NCBI GenBank assembly: GCA_903835235.1
Contig: CAILMF010000015.1
Span: 248,001 to 312,000 of the forward strand
DNA: 64,000 nt
DNA from: an uncultured Rhodospirillales bacterium
Lineage (GTDB): Bacteria; Pseudomonadota; Alphaproteobacteria; Acetobacterales; Acetobacteraceae
Direction: 5' to 3'
The notes beneath the pieces are model-generated. The model was not told the DNA's origin and did not search any database. It was given only the letters and a program-made list of their open reading frames with translations. Made by a program: the position numbers and the translations under genes. Position 1 is the first letter of the stretch; every line of letters starts with the position of its first letter. Below are positions 33,590-47,217 of the stretch, piece by piece.

Positions 33590-35971
33590 ATGACCGTCCA
33601 GGGCCGCATCACGCCAGCCACCACCGACGCTGCCCGCCGCCTGGACCTGCTGCACGCGCTGGAAAAGAAGCTGCTGTGGCTTTCGGCCTGGATGATCCAC
33701 AACGCCAACCATGTCCGGCCCAATCGGGATGGGCTGAAGGTGGGCGGGCACCAGGCCTCCTGCGCCTCCTGCATCTCCATCCTGACCGCGCTGTACTTCG
33801 AGGCGCTGAAGCCGGAAGACCGGGTGGCGGTGAAGCCGCATGCCGGGCCGGTGTTCCACGCCATCAACTACCTGTTCGGCCGGCAGGACCGCGAGAAGCT
33901 TTCTACGTTAAGGCAGTTCCACGGCATCCAGCCCTATCCCAGCCGGGTCAAGGATGGTGGCGAGATCGACTTCTCCACGGGGTCCGTCGGCCTGGGCGTA
34001 GCATTGGCCACCTTCGGCAGCCTGGTGCAGGACTTCGTGCAGTTGCACGGGCTGGGGCGGCCGGATGTGCAGCCGGGCCGGCATGTCGCCATCGTTGGCG
34101 ATGCCGAACTGGACGAAGGCAATATCTACGAGGCCCTGCTGGAAGGCTGGAAGCACGATATCCGCAATGTCTGGTGGGTGATCGACTACAACCGCCAGAG
34201 CCTGGATTCGGTGGTGCCGGACCGGCTCTTCGGCCGGATCGAGGGCCTGTTCCGCGACATGGGCTGGAACGTGGTGACGCTGAAATACGGCCGCAAGCTG
34301 GAAGCCGCCTTCCAGCGGGCGGATGGCGAGCACCTGCGGCGCTGGATCGATGATTGCCCCAACAGCATCTATTCCGCGCTGACCTTCCAGGGCGGTGCCG
34401 CCTGGCGCAACGCGCTGCTGACCGATCTGTCCCGCGTGGAAGGCGTGCGCGCGATCATCGACCCGCTGACCGATGACGAGCTGGCGGCGCTGATGACCAA
34501 CCTGGGCGGCCACGACGTGGCGACGCTGAGCGAGGCGTTCCGGGCGCAGGACGCTGCGGGCGACCAGCCGACCTGCTTCATTGCCTATACCATCAAGGGC
34601 ATGGGGCTGCCCTTTGCGGGCCACAAGGACAACCATTCCGGGCTGATGACGCCGGAGCAGATGGTCAGCTTCAAGCAGGCCATGAACATCCGCGATGGCC
34701 ATGAGTGGGACACCTTCGAGGGGCTGGACATTCCCGAGGCCGAGATGCGCGCCTTTGTGGACAGCGTGCCCTTCGCCCGCGTGCTGGCGCCGGAGGGCAG
34801 GGCGCTGAACAGCCCGGCGGTGCATGTGCCCGCGGTGTTCAAGACACCCGGGGTGCCAACTGGCAGGAAGCTCTCCACCCAGCAGGCCTTCGGCGAGGTT
34901 CTTGCAGAAATCGGCCGCGGCAATGGCGAGTACAAGGACCTGGCCAGCCGGGTGGTGACGACCAGCCCGGATGTGACCGTGAGCACCAATCTCGGCCCCT
35001 GGGTGAACCGCCGAGGCGTGTTCGACCGGCACAAGAAGAACGACGTGTTCCGCGACGCCAAGCTGGCCTCGGCGCAGCGCTGGGGCATGTCGCCGGAGGG
35101 CCAGCACGTGGAACTCGGCATTGCCGAGCAGAACCTGTTCCTGATGCTCTCGGGCCTCGGCCTGGCGCACAGCCTGTACGGCGCGCGGCTGTTGCCGGTG
35201 GGCACGGTGTATGACCCCTTCGTGAACCGCGGCTTGGATGCGCTGATCTACGCCTGCTACCAGGACGCCCGCTTCCTGCTGGTCTCCACGCCGTCGGGCA
35301 TCACGCTGGGGCCGGAGGGCGGGCAGCACCAGTCGGTGAATACGCCGCTGATCGGCATCGCCCAGGACCGCCTGGCCAGCTACGAGCCGACCCATGCGGA
35401 CGAGCTGGCCATCCTGCTGCGCCACGCCTTCCACCACATGCAGCAGCCGGACGGCTCCGCGGTGTGGCTGCGGCTGAGCACGCGCGGGCTGGAGCAGCCG
35501 GTGCGGCAGCTGGACCCCGCGGCGGTGATCGCCGGCGGGCATTGGGTGGTGCCGCCGGCGCCTGGTGCCCGGCTGGCGCTGGCCTATCAGGGGCCAATTG
35601 CGCCTGAGGCCTATGAGGCCTTCGCCCAGGTGCGGGAGGACGAACCAGGCGCTGGCCTGCTGGCCATCACCAGCCCGGACCGGCTGCATGCGGACTGGCT
35701 GGCATCCCGGAGAAAAGCGCGCCAGGGCTTCGGCGCGCCAAGCTGGGTGGAGCAGTTGCTGGCGCCCCTGGCCCCGGATGCGGCGCTGGTGACGATCCTG
35801 GACGGCCACCCGGCCGCCCATGCCTGGCTGGGCGCGGTGCGCGGCCAGCGGGTGGTGCCACTGGGGGTGGACCATTTCGGTCAGTCCGGCGACCTGCCGG
35901 ACCTGTACCGGGAGTATGGGCTGGACGTGGAGGCGATCATCGACGCCTGCGCCCAGGCGATGCTGGGGTAA
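33590..35971 (+). CDS. Transketolase-superfamily enzyme resembling homodimeric pyruvate dehydrogenase E1 (AceE-like)
   Basis: The 793-residue protein contains both the N-terminal ThDP-binding half and the pyrimidine-binding/C-terminal halves. The ThDP motif is GDAELDEGNIYEALLEG ending VIDYNRQSLDS, where GDA replaces GDG and the N-x-Q-x-LD pattern matches AceE. KVGGHQASCASC also parallels AceE GGHxASxAS. AceE is longer (~887) and works with E2/E3, which are not here. It may decarboxylate a 2-oxo acid or transfer ketol units; databases usually say transketolase. AGAGGAAG precedes the ATG. Probably regulated by the divergent TetR protein. Confidence 0.75.
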   Translation: MTVQGRITPATTDAARRLDLLHALEKKLLWLSAWMIHNANHVRPNRDGLKVGGHQASCASCISILTALYFEALKPEDRVAVKPHAGPVFHAINYLFGRQDREKLSTLRQFHGIQPYPSRVKDGGEIDFSTGSVGLGVALATFGSLVQDFVQLHGLGRPDVQPGRHVAIVGDAELDEGNIYEALLEGWKHDIRNVWWVIDYNRQSLDSVVPDRLFGRIEGLFRDMGWNVVTLKYGRKLEAAFQRADGEHLRRWIDDCPNSIYSALTFQGGAAWRNALLTDLSRVEGVRAIIDPLTDDELAALMTNLGGHDVATLSEAFRAQDAAGDQPTCFIAYTIKGMGLPFAGHKDNHSGLMTPEQMVSFKQAMNIRDGHEWDTFEGLDIPEAEMRAFVDSVPFARVLAPEGRALNSPAVHVPAVFKTPGVPTGRKLSTQQAFGEVLAEIGRGNGEYKDLASRVVTTSPDVTVSTNLGPWVNRRGVFDRHKKNDVFRDAKLASAQRWGMSPEGQHVELGIAEQNLFLMLSGLGLAHSLYGARLLPVGTVYDPFVNRGLDALIYACYQDARFLLVSTPSGITLGPEGGQHQSVNTPLIGIAQDRLASYEPTHADELAILLRHAFHHMQQPDGSAVWLRLSTRGLEQPVRQLDPAAVIAGGHWVVPPAPGARLALAYQGPIAPEAYEAFAQVREDEPGAGLLAITSPDRLHADWLASRRKARQGFGAPSWVEQLLAPLAPDAALVTILDGHPAAHAWLGAVRGQRVVPLGVDHFGQSGDLPDLYREYGLDVEAIIDACAQAMLG

Positions 35972-36095
35972 GTTGGCGCCTGATCGGCCAAGGCGTCCTC
36001 GCCGCAGGCCGCGAATCAGTCGCCCAATCCCCGCCACCCTTCCCCCCACGTGGCAAACAGGCTACAGGGCCCGGCTTCACGGCTGCGGCTGCCAT

Positions 36096-36180
36096 GCGGG
36101 CGTGGTGAAATTGGTAGACACGCTGGATTTAGGTTCCAGTGGCGCAAGCCATGGGGGTTCAAGTCCCTCCGCCCGCACCA
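36096..36180 (+). tRNA. tRNA-Leu (anticodon UAG)
   Basis: The acceptor stem GCGGGCG pairs with CGCCCGC; the anticodon loop is TTTAGGT within CTGGA/TCCAG, giving TAG. A long variable arm (GGCGCAAGCC) is typical of leucine tRNAs, and GGTTCAAGT gives the T-loop. CCA is encoded. The tig gene starts 43 bases downstream. Confidence 0.96.
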
Positions 36181-36223
36181 CCCGGCCTAAGTCACTGATT
36201 GATCTGGAACGGACGAGACGAAA

Positions 36224-37546
36224 ATGCAGGTGACCGAGGTCGCGAACGAAGGGCTGAAGCGGGCCTATTCTGTGGTGGTGCCGGCTGGCGACATCGCGGC
36301 CGAACGCGAAAAGCGCCTGGCCCAGCTTTCCAAAGAGCTGAAGATCCCCGGCTTCCGCCCCGGCAAGGTGCCGGCCAGCGTGGTCAAGGCCCGCTACGGC
36401 CAGGCCGTGATGGGCGAAGTGCTGGAAGGCAAGGTCAACGAGGCCACCCAGTCGGTCGTCTCCGACCGCGGGCTGCGCCCGGCCATGCAGCCGAAGATCG
36501 ACATCGTGAACTTCTCCGATGGCGCCGACCTGGAATTCCGCGTCGACCTGGAAATCCTGCCGGAAATCCCGATGCCGGAATTCGCGGGCATCGAGATCGA
36601 GCGGGTCAAGGCCGAGCCCTCCGAGGAGGCCATCGGCAAGGCGCTGGGCCAGATCGCCGAGCGCAACCGCAAGCTGGAAGACATCACTGAGGACCGCGGC
36701 GCCGCCCGCGGCGAGATCGCCCAGTGCGACTTCGTCGGCAAGATCGACGGCGTGGAATTCCCGGGTGGCGCGGCGCAGGACATGCCGATCGAGGTCGGCG
36801 GCGACGGCTTCATCCCCGGCTTCACCGAGCAGCTGGAAGGCATCAAGGCCGGCGAGGCGCGCACGATCAATGTGGCGTTCCCTGAGGAGTACGGCGCCGC
36901 GGAACTGGCCGGCAAGGCCGCGACCTTCGACATCACCTGCAAGGGGCTGAAGACCGGCGTGGTGCCGGCGGCGGATGACGAACTGGCGAAGACGCTGGGG
37001 TTCGACGACCTGGACGGCCTGAAGAAGGTGCTGGTCGAGCAGATGCAGCGCGAATTCGACAGCATGAGCCGCATGAAGGTGAAGCGCGCCCTGCTGGACG
37101 CGCTGTCCGAGCGCGCCAGCTTCGAGGTGCCGGAGAGCATGGTCGAGCAGGAGTTCGCCCAGATCTGGCAGCGGGTGGAGCAGGACCTGAAGGCCGGCAA
37201 CCTGGACGAGGACGACAAGGGCAAGGACGAGGACACGCTGAAGGCGGACTACCGCAAGATCGCGGAGCGCCGGATTCGCCTGGGCCTGCTGCTGAGCGAG
37301 ATCGGCCGGGTGAACAACATCAACGTCACCAACGAGGAACTGTCCCGCGCGATGCGCCAGGAAGCCGGGCGCTACCCGGGGCAGGAGCAGCAGGTGATGG
37401 AGTTCTTCCGCAAGAACCCGCAGGCGGCCGAGAACCTGCGCAGCCCGATCTTCGAGGAGAAGGTCGTGGACTTCATGCTGGAGCTGGCCAAGGTGACCGA
37501 CAAGACCGTCACCGCCGAGGAACTGGCCACCAGCGCCGAGGCCTGA
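36224..37546 (+). CDS. tig: Trigger factor
   Basis: The 440-residue ribosome-bound chaperone and peptidyl-prolyl isomerase. The ribosome-docking signature is GFRPGKVPASVV (residues ~44-55). The FKBP-type domain spans ~150-245 (GDGFIPGFTEQLEGIKAGE), and a helical C-domain follows. It meets nascent chains at the exit tunnel. Followed by a terminator hairpin, then clpP, the usual tig-clpP-clpX-lon order. Confidence 0.96.
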   Translation: MQVTEVANEGLKRAYSVVVPAGDIAAEREKRLAQLSKELKIPGFRPGKVPASVVKARYGQAVMGEVLEGKVNEATQSVVSDRGLRPAMQPKIDIVNFSDGADLEFRVDLEILPEIPMPEFAGIEIERVKAEPSEEAIGKALGQIAERNRKLEDITEDRGAARGEIAQCDFVGKIDGVEFPGGAAQDMPIEVGGDGFIPGFTEQLEGIKAGEARTINVAFPEEYGAAELAGKAATFDITCKGLKTGVVPAADDELAKTLGFDDLDGLKKVLVEQMQREFDSMSRMKVKRALLDALSERASFEVPESMVEQEFAQIWQRVEQDLKAGNLDEDDKGKDEDTLKADYRKIAERRIRLGLLLSEIGRVNNINVTNEELSRAMRQEAGRYPGQEQQVMEFFRKNPQAAENLRSPIFEEKVVDFMLELAKVTDKTVTAEELATSAEA

Positions 37547-37563
37547 GACCCCGCCTGCGACGA

Positions 37564-37591
37564 CCCTGGCCGGTCCACCGGCCAGGGCTTT
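37564..37591 (+). terminator. Terminator hairpin after tig
   Basis: CCCTGGCCGG-TCCA-CCGGCCAGGG is a perfect 10-bp stem followed by CTTT, 17 bases after the tig stop. Confidence 0.75.
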
Positions 37592-37802
37592 GCGCCCCAC
37601 GCCGGGGCGGGCGCCAGGCTCGGCCGGCGCCGGGCGGGATGGGAAGGCAGCGTGCCGCGGTGGCCGCTCTTTCAATCCGCCGAATGGCGCCCCTTCCGGC
37701 GCGGCGTGTGATGCACCACATTAACCAGTGGCGGGTATTGCTGCCCGCCGGCGCCCGGCCTTCGCGGGCCGCTGCCGCTTGATGCTGAAAAGGGACCACC
37801 CC

Positions 37803-38450
37803 ATGCGGGACCGCGATCCGGTAGAAGTCTACAACAACACCCTTGTCCCGATGGTGGTCGAACAGACCGCGCGCGGTGAACGCAGCTACGACATCTATTC
37901 GCGGCTGTTGAAGGAACGCATCATCTTCCTGACCGGGCCGATCTTCGACCAGGTTGCTTCGCTGATCAGCGCGCAGTTGCTGTTCCTGGAAAGCGAGAAC
38001 CCGAGCAAGGACATTTCGTTCTACATCAACAGCCCGGGCGGCGTGGTGACCGCCGGCCTGGCGATGTATGATACCATGCAGTATATCCGTTCGCCCGTGT
38101 CCACGGTGTGCATCGGCATGGCGGCTTCGGCCGGCAGCCTGCTGCTGATGGCCGGCGAGAAGGGCAAGCGCTTCGCGCTGCCGAACAGCCAGGTGATGAT
38201 CCACCAGCCCTCCGGCGGCGCCCAGGGCCAGGCGACGGACATCGAGATCCAGGCGCGCGAGATCCTGAAGACCCGGGCGCGGCTGAACCAGCTCTACTCG
38301 TTCCACACCGGCCAGCCGGTGGAGGAGATCGAGAAGAAGATGGAGCGCGACACGTACCTCTCGGCCGAGGAAGCCAAGGTGTTCGGCCTGGTGGACCATG
38401 TGGTGGAGAAGCGCCCGGTCTCCCCGGGCAGTGAAGGCGCCAAGGCCTGA
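37803..38450 (+). CDS. clpP: ATP-dependent Clp protease proteolytic subunit
   Basis: A 215-residue serine protease of the ClpP tetradecamer. The catalytic Ser is in GMAASAGS and the His in MIHQPSGG. The start ATG at 37803 matches the usual N-terminus ([13 protein letters not shown]); an upstream ATG at 37782 would add seven residues (MLKRDHP) and is possible as part of a propeptide. The gene lies 200 bases before clpX, its ATPase partner. The intervening bases have a short GC hairpin but no T-run, so read-through to clpX is likely. Confidence 0.95.
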   Translation: MRDRDPVEVYNNTLVPMVVEQTARGERSYDIYSRLLKERIIFLTGPIFDQVASLISAQLLFLESENPSKDISFYINSPGGVVTAGLAMYDTMQYIRSPVSTVCIGMAASAGSLLLMAGEKGKRFALPNSQVMIHQPSGGAQGQATDIEIQAREILKTRARLNQLYSFHTGQPVEEIEKKMERDTYLSAEEAKVFGLVDHVVEKRPVSPGSEGAKA

Positions 38451-38649
38451 GCCAGCCGATTCCCTGCGCCCCCTGGGATTTCCGGGGGCGACAAGCCGCG
38501 ACAAGGCGGCGCTTTCCCCACGGTGACAGTGGGGCTACAGTCCCGATGGTGCCCCCTTGCCTGGGGGGTGCCGGCCGTGGCCCCGCCCAGGAAGCTCCCT
38601 TGGCAGGGACGCTGGGCGATGCCGGGTGGCCGATGCAGGCGGAGTTTCC

Positions 38650-39906
<1,257 letters not shown>

Positions 39907-40057
39907 GCCGCGGCTGGCGGCAGGAACCGCCGGCCGATTCATCCTTTTCAAGGTCTTGTTTACGGGCGGAGCGGCAGCCAAATCCAAATCCTCCCGTGGC
40001 GGGGAGGGGTGCCGATCTTGGGCCTCTCCTCCGCCGACTGTCTCAGAGTGAGGTCCC

Positions 40058-42460
<2,403 letters not shown>

Positions 42461-42475
42461 TGCCTTGATCCGCTT

Positions 42476-42511
42476 GGGCTTGCGCGTCGGTTACCGCCGA
42501 TTCGCAAGCCC
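42476..42511 (+). terminator. Stem-loop after lon
   Basis: GGGCTTGCG and CGCAAGCCC form a 9-bp perfect stem enclosing an inner TCGG/CCGA helix. It starts 16 bases after the lon stop. There is no T-run, so it may stabilise the 3' end or aid Rho-independent stopping weakly. Confidence 0.4.
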
Positions 42512-42580
42512 GGCGGCCAGTTTGCGCCGGTGTCAGCGCGAAAACCGGCGGATAACTGCGGCGAATCGGACCCTGCGCGG

Positions 42581-42610
42581 TTGACGCCCTGGAATCGCCC
42601 CTCCTACAGT
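42581..42610 (+). promoter_or_regulatory. Putative sigma70-type promoter of hupB
   Basis: TTGACG (42581-42586), an 18-base spacer and TACAGT (42605-42610) lie about 70 bases upstream of the HU start. Confidence 0.5.
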
Positions 42611-42682
42611 CGCCCGGTATTTCGCGCCGGGAATCGTCCTTGGCGCGCGCGCGGCAACGCAGACAAGGGGGGGCTATTCCCG

Positions 42683-42955
42683 ATGAACAAGCAGGATCTC
42701 GTGGCGGTCGTGGCTGAAGCCGGCGATCTGCCGAAGGCCAAGGCTGGCGACGTGCTGGACTCGGTGTTCGAGGCGATCACCAAGGCGCTGAAGAAGAAGC
42801 AGGAAGTCCGCCTGGTCGGCTTCGGCACCTTCAGCACCAGCAAGCGCAAGGCCGGCAAGGGCCGCAACCCGCGCACCGGCGAGGAAATCAAGATCCCCGC
42901 CACCACGACCGTTCGCTTCAAGGCCGGCAAGGGCCTGAAGGACGCCGTGAACTGA
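42683..42955 (+). CDS. hupB: DNA-binding protein HU
   Basis: The 90-residue histone-like protein has the family signature GFGTFSTSKRKAGKGRNPRTG, which bears the flexible DNA-binding arms. It bends and compacts DNA. ATG 42683 begins the normal N-terminus MNKQDLVAVVAE, preceded by a G-rich stretch (AAGGGGGGGC). The frame extends to 42530 but without need. Followed by a strong terminator. Confidence 0.96.
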   Translation: MNKQDLVAVVAEAGDLPKAKAGDVLDSVFEAITKALKKKQEVRLVGFGTFSTSKRKAGKGRNPRTGEEIKIPATTTVRFKAGKGLKDAVN

Positions 42956-42981
42956 GCTTCGTACCTTCGTACGACGAATGG

Positions 42982-43006
42982 GGGCCGGCGCTTGCGCCGG
43001 CCCTTT
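42982..43006 (+). terminator. Rho-independent terminator of hupB
   Basis: GGGCCGGCG-CTTG-CGCCGGCCC followed by TTT, 27 bases after the hupB stop. Confidence 0.8.
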
Positions 43007-43042
43007 GCGTTTGCGGGGCCGGTCGCGCTATGCAGCGGTAGT

Positions 43043-43117
43043 GGGCGCTTAGCTCAGCGGTAGAGCGCCTCGTTTACACCGAGGATGCCGGCGGTTCGAA
43101 TCCGTCAGCGCCCACCA
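43043..43117 (+). tRNA. tRNA-Val (anticodon UAC)
   Basis: Acceptor arms GGGCGCT and AGCGCCC, D-arm AGCTCAGCGGTAGAGC, anticodon stem CCTCG/CGAGG with loop TTTACAC (anticodon TAC), T-arm GGTTCGAATCC, and encoded CCA. All stems pair. Confidence 0.96.
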
Positions 43118-43463
43118 TATGCGGCGATTGCACAAAGCTGGTCGCCCGCGGCTTCACGCAGGGCCAAGCCCGGCCGTTTCCCGGCGCGGCACCCCCGCCC
43201 AGCGCCACGGCGCACACGGCCATCAGCGCTGGCTGCAACGGGCCTGACGAGCCGCCACAAGGGCGTTGCGCCATCCATGGCGCCCTGGCGCGCCGGTGAG
43301 GCCGCATTGCCCCCATGAGACGGTCTTGGCGCGGCGCCGATTGGGGGCGGCGATCCCGCTGATTCCGACCCTGGCGCTGAGGGTCTCGATGCGTCTGCGC
43401 CGGCGCCGCCGCGCTGTCCGGAAGAAAGCTGCGACATGCAGCGGAATTGCCGGCGAGGGCTGC
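43118..43463. other. 346-bp spacer between tRNA-Val and the tRNA-Asp promoter
   Basis: I see no gene here. Open frames on both strands have no recognisable domain and no good ribosome-binding site; those on the minus strand read through the tRNA genes as well. Confidence 0.5.
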
Positions 43464-43491
43464 TTGACACCCCTTCGTCACCGCCATAGAA
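43464..43491 (+). promoter_or_regulatory. Putative promoter of tRNA-Asp
   Basis: A consensus -35 TTGACA (43464-43469) is followed by a 16-17 base spacer and ATAGAA/TAGAAC, placing transcription a few bases before the tRNA at 43509. Confidence 0.6.
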
Positions 43492-43508
43492 CCCGCCCCC
43501 TGTCGAGG

Positions 43509-43585
<77 letters not shown>

Positions 43586-43602
43586 CGACAGAATGTACAG
43601 CA

Positions 43603-43635
43603 CGGCGCTGATTCCCCTGCGGAATCAGCGCCGTT
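43603..43635 (+). terminator. Terminator hairpin after tRNA-Asp
   Basis: CGGCGCTGATTCC-CCTGC-GGAATCAGCGCCG is a perfect 13-bp stem followed by TTGCCGTTT. It isolates the tRNA from the nuo operon, whose leader fills the remaining ~200 bases to 43837. Confidence 0.75.
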
Positions 43636-43837
43636 GCCGTTTCTGGGCTCCGCGGCGCCAAGTCCCTCGCGGGCAACATTATCCTTCTGAAAGTCGAATT
43701 TCCCCCTATGGCGGAGTAGCGGGGGCGCGAGTAATGTCCGCCCGCGCTGCGTTGCGGCATGGCCGAGGCGCGGGCCGTCGCGTTCATGCCCCGGTCGGGG
43801 TAAGGCCCCGGCGGATGAATGGAAGGGCGGAGCAAGC

Positions 43838-44206
43838 ATGACCCAGCCGCTGCTGGCCGAATATTTTCCGATCCTGGTGTTCCTCGGCATTGCCGCTGGG
43901 ATCGCCATTGCCATGGTGGGCGGCAGCTACCTGGTGGCGCGGCAGAAGCCGTATGCGGAAAAGAACACCACCTACGAATGCGGCTTCGAGCCCTTCGAGG
44001 ATACCCGCCACCGCTTCGACGTGCGGTTCTACCTGGTGGCCATCCTGTTCATCATCTTCGACCTGGAAGTGGCCTTCCTGTTCCCCTGGGCGGTGTCGCT
44101 GAAGGAGATCGGCTGGTTCGGCTTCACCAGCATGATGGGCTTCCTGGGCGTGCTGACCGTTGGCTTCGTCTATGAATGGCGCAAGGGCGCCCTGGATTGG
44201 GAATGA
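43838..44206 (+). CDS. nuoA: NADH-quinone oxidoreductase subunit A
   Basis: The 122-residue membrane subunit of complex I has three helices. The conserved loop [20 protein letters not shown], which lies at the quinone site, is intact. It is the first gene of a complete 14-gene operon, starting about 200 bases after the tRNA-Asp terminator. GGGCGGAG precedes the ATG. The next gene begins five bases after its stop. Confidence 0.96.
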   Translation: MTQPLLAEYFPILVFLGIAAGIAIAMVGGSYLVARQKPYAEKNTTYECGFEPFEDTRHRFDVRFYLVAILFIIFDLEVAFLFPWAVSLKEIGWFGFTSMMGFLGVLTVGFVYEWRKGALDWE

Positions 44207-44210
44207 CCCG

Positions 44211-44765
44211 ATGAGCGGCAACACCGACATCGCCTGGAACCGGGACGGCCTGCTGCCGGGTGCGCAGCAGGACCAGGTTCTCAAGGCCGTCACCGGCGAG
44301 ATCGAGGACAAGGGCTTTGTCGTCGCCAATATCGACAAGGTGGTGAACTGGGCGCGCACCGGCAGCCTGTGGCCGATGACCTTCGGCCTGGCCTGCTGCG
44401 CGGTGCCGATGATCCACGCCTATATGGCACGATACGACCTGGACCGCTTCGGCATCATCCCCCGCGGGTCGCCGCGGCAGTCGGACGTGATGATCGTGGC
44501 GGGCACGCTGACCAACAAGATGGCCCCGGCGCTGCGCCGCGTGTACGACCAGATGAGCGAGCCGCGCTGGGTGATCAGCATGGGCAGCTGCGCCAATGGC
44601 GGCGGCTACTACCACTACTCCTACAGCGTGGTGCGCGGCTGCGACCGGATCGTGCCGGTGGATGTCTACGTGCCGGGTTGCCCGCCGACGGCGGAAGGGT
44701 TGGTCTACGGCATCATGCAGCTACAGAAAAAGATCCGCCGGACGGGGACCATCCTGCGTGGCTGA
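44211..44765 (+). CDS. nuoB: NADH-quinone oxidoreductase subunit B
   Basis: A 184-residue peripheral subunit that carries cluster N2, the last iron-sulfur cluster before quinone. The ligands are the adjacent Cys pair in GLACCAVPM, Cys in [16 protein letters not shown] and Cys in [11 protein letters not shown]. The start ATG is at 44211. The 3' end overlaps nuoC by eight bases. Confidence 0.96.
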   Translation: MSGNTDIAWNRDGLLPGAQQDQVLKAVTGEIEDKGFVVANIDKVVNWARTGSLWPMTFGLACCAVPMIHAYMARYDLDRFGIIPRGSPRQSDVMIVAGTLTNKMAPALRRVYDQMSEPRWVISMGSCANGGGYYHYSYSVVRGCDRIVPVDVYVPGCPPTAEGLVYGIMQLQKKIRRTGTILRG

Positions 44766-45396
44766 GAACCTGGAAGACCTGGGCGCGGCGCTGGTCGCTG
44801 CGCTGCCCGCCGGCGCGGTGGAATCGACCGCCGTGCAGCGGGGCGCCGAGCTGGTGCTGCGGGTGCAGCGCGAGCAGGTCGTGGCCTGCATGGTCGCGCT
44901 GCGCGACCGCTGCGGCTTCGAGCAGCTGATGGATATCGCGGGCACGGACTGGCCGAACAAGCCGCTGCGCTTCGAGGTGGTCTACAACCTGCTCAGCCTG
45001 TCACGGAACCTGCGCGTCACCGTGATCACCGAAACCAACGACACGCTGCCGGTGCCCAGCATCTGCGGCGTCTGGCCCGTGGCCACCTGGTACGAGCGCG
45101 AGGCCTGGGACATGTACGGCATCGTGTTCAGCGGCCAGTCCGACCTGCGGCGCCTGCTGACCGACTACGGCTTCGAGGGGCATCCGCTGCGCAAGGACTT
45201 CCCGCTGACCGGCCATGTCGAGGTGCGCTACGACGAGGAGCGCAAGGCTGTCGTGTATGAGCCGGTGAAGCTGACCCAGGACTTTCGTAGTTTCGACTTC
45301 GAGAGCCCGTGGGAGGCGATGACGACCTTGCCGGGCGACGAGAAGGTGCATCTTAACCGAATCGAGGCGCCGAAGCCGACGGAGGCCAAGCCGTGA
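44758..45396 (+). CDS. nuoC: NADH-quinone oxidoreductase subunit C
   Basis: The 212-residue hydrophilic subunit of the connecting module, fused to NuoD in some bacteria but separate here. The 30-kDa signature is around [14 protein letters not shown] and [16 protein letters not shown] at 44758 inside the end of nuoB is the best start, since it gives the expected N-terminus. The stop overlaps the GTG of nuoD. Confidence 0.93.
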   Translation: MAENLEDLGAALVAALPAGAVESTAVQRGAELVLRVQREQVVACMVALRDRCGFEQLMDIAGTDWPNKPLRFEVVYNLLSLSRNLRVTVITETNDTLPVPSICGVWPVATWYEREAWDMYGIVFSGQSDLRRLLTDYGFEGHPLRKDFPLTGHVEVRYDEERKAVVYEPVKLTQDFRSFDFESPWEAMTTLPGDEKVHLNRIEAPKPTEAKP

Positions 45397-46604
45397 GCCT
45401 TTCGACGCATGAAGAGCCGACCCGAACCGTCGAGGTCGACAGCCACACCCTGAACTTCGGCCCACAGCACCCGGCCGCGCATGGCGTGCTGCGGCTGATC
45501 CTGGAGATGAAGGGCGAGCTGGTCGAGCGCGCCGATCCGCATATCGGCCTGCTGCATCGCGGCACCGAGAAGCTGATCGAGTACAAGACCTACCTGCAGG
45601 CGCTGCCCTACATGGACCGGCTGGACTATGTCAGCCCCATGGCCATGGAGCACGGCTTTGCCCTGGCGACCGAGCGTCTGCTGGGGATCGAGGCCGATGT
45701 GCCGCTGCGCGCGAAGTATATCCGCGTGCTGTTCAGCGAGCTGACCCGGCTGCTGAACCACCTGCTGAACATCACCACCTACGCGCTGGACTGCGGTGCC
45801 ATCACCCCGGCGCTGTGGGGCTTCGAGCAGCGCGAGCATCTGCTGGAGTTCTACGAGGCGGTCGGCGGCAGCCACTACCACGTGAACTACTTCCGCCCGG
45901 GCGGCGTGGCGAAGGACTTGCCGGCGGGGCTGGAAGACAAGATCGGCGCCTGGGCGCGGAACTTCCCCAAGTTCATTGATGACCTTGAGGGGCTGCTGAC
46001 CAACAACCGCATCTTCAAGCAGCGCACCGTCGACATCGGTATCATGACCGCCGAGCAGGCCATTGAATGGGGCTTCAGCGGCCCCTGCCTGCGCGCGTCC
46101 GGCGTGCCGTGGGATTTGCGCAAGTCGCAGCCCTACGAGGTTTATGACCGGATGGAGTTCGACATTCCGGTGGGGCGCCAGGGCGACTGCTACGACCGCT
46201 ACCTGGTGCGCATGCAAGAAATGAAGCAGAGCCTGCGGATCATCGACCAGTGCCTGGCGCAGATGCGGCCGGGGCCGATCAAGCTGGCCGACAACAAGAT
46301 CACGCCGCCGAAGCGCAGCGACATGAAGCGCAGCATGGAAGCGTTGATCCACCACTTCAAGCTCTACACCGAAGGGTATCACGTGCCGGCAGGCGCGACC
46401 TATTCGGTGGTGGAAGCGCCGAAGGGCGAGTTCGGCGTCTACATGGTGGCGGATGGCAGCAACCGGCCGTACCGCTGCAAGATCCGTGCACCTGGCTTCG
46501 CGCATCTGCAGGCCATGGAAGTGCTTTCCAAGGGTCATATGCTGGCTGATGCGGTGGCCATCATCGGCTCGCTCGACATCGTCTTCGGGGAGATCGACCG
46601 GTGA
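45393..46604 (+). CDS. nuoD: NADH-quinone oxidoreductase subunit D
   Basis: A 403-residue 49-kDa-type subunit that, with NuoB, forms the quinone-binding cavity. [13 protein letters not shown] with the functional His, and [15 protein letters not shown] are present. The GTG start overlaps the nuoC stop (GTGA) and has GGAGG upstream. The stop overlaps the GTG of nuoE in the same way. Confidence 0.96.
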   Translation: MSLSTHEEPTRTVEVDSHTLNFGPQHPAAHGVLRLILEMKGELVERADPHIGLLHRGTEKLIEYKTYLQALPYMDRLDYVSPMAMEHGFALATERLLGIEADVPLRAKYIRVLFSELTRLLNHLLNITTYALDCGAITPALWGFEQREHLLEFYEAVGGSHYHVNYFRPGGVAKDLPAGLEDKIGAWARNFPKFIDDLEGLLTNNRIFKQRTVDIGIMTAEQAIEWGFSGPCLRASGVPWDLRKSQPYEVYDRMEFDIPVGRQGDCYDRYLVRMQEMKQSLRIIDQCLAQMRPGPIKLADNKITPPKRSDMKRSMEALIHHFKLYTEGYHVPAGATYSVVEAPKGEFGVYMVADGSNRPYRCKIRAPGFAHLQAMEVLSKGHMLADAVAIIGSLDIVFGEIDR

Positions 46605-47215
46605 CGGAACACCACGAACCCACCAGCTTCGCCTTCGACGCCGAGAGCAATGCGGCCATCGAGCAGATTGTCGCGCGCTACCCCGCGGGCAAGCAGGCCA
46701 GCGCCGTCATTCCGCTGCTCTACATCGTGCAGAAGCAGATGAAGCGCATGACCGACAGCGGCTGGGTGCCGCGCGTGGGCATGGATGCGGTGGCCGCGCG
46801 TCTCGGCATGGCGCCGATCCGCGTCTATGAGGTGGCGACCTTCTACTTCATGTTCAACACCAAGCCGATTGGCCGCTTCCACCTGCAGGTCTGCGGCACC
46901 ACGCCGTGCTGGCTGCGCGGCAGCGACGCGGTGCTGAAGGCCTGCAAGGACGCCGGCGGGCTGAAGGGCTATGGCGACACCAGCGCCGATGGCAACTTCA
47001 CGCTGAGCGAAGTCGAGTGCCTCGGTGGCTGCGTCAATGCGCCGATTTTGGCGGTGGATGACGACTACTACGAGGACCTGGACTACGACAGCACGGTGAA
47101 GCTGATCGAGGCGCTTAAGCGCGGCGAGCGGCCGGCACCTGGTTCCGTGATTGGCCGGCAGACCAGCGCACCCGTGGGTGGCCCGACCACCCTTCTCGAC
47201 GTGGCGGGAGAGTAG
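46601..47215 (+). CDS. nuoE: NADH-quinone oxidoreductase subunit E
   Basis: A 204-residue subunit of the NADH dehydrogenase module, binding the off-path [2Fe-2S] cluster N1a. The four Cys lie in CGTTPC and CLGGC. The C-terminal ~35 residues after the Fe-S domain are Pro/Gly-rich and look disordered, as in other alphaproteobacteria. GTG start overlaps the nuoD stop. Confidence 0.95.
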   Translation: MTEHHEPTSFAFDAESNAAIEQIVARYPAGKQASAVIPLLYIVQKQMKRMTDSGWVPRVGMDAVAARLGMAPIRVYEVATFYFMFNTKPIGRFHLQVCGTTPCWLRGSDAVLKACKDAGGLKGYGDTSADGNFTLSEVECLGGCVNAPILAVDDDYYEDLDYDSTVKLIEALKRGERPAPGSVIGRQTSAPVGGPTTLLDVAGE

Positions 47216-47217
47216 AC

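Noticed and set aside
36096-36180. tRNA-Leu considered as a phage or island attachment site
   Set aside because: The downstream genes are the conserved tig-clp-lon block and no repeat of the tRNA 3' end or integrase is seen.
38465-38500. GC-rich hairpin CGCCCCC/GGGGGCG between clpP and clpX considered as a terminator
   Set aside because: No T-run, 10-base loop, and clpP-clpX are normally co-expressed.
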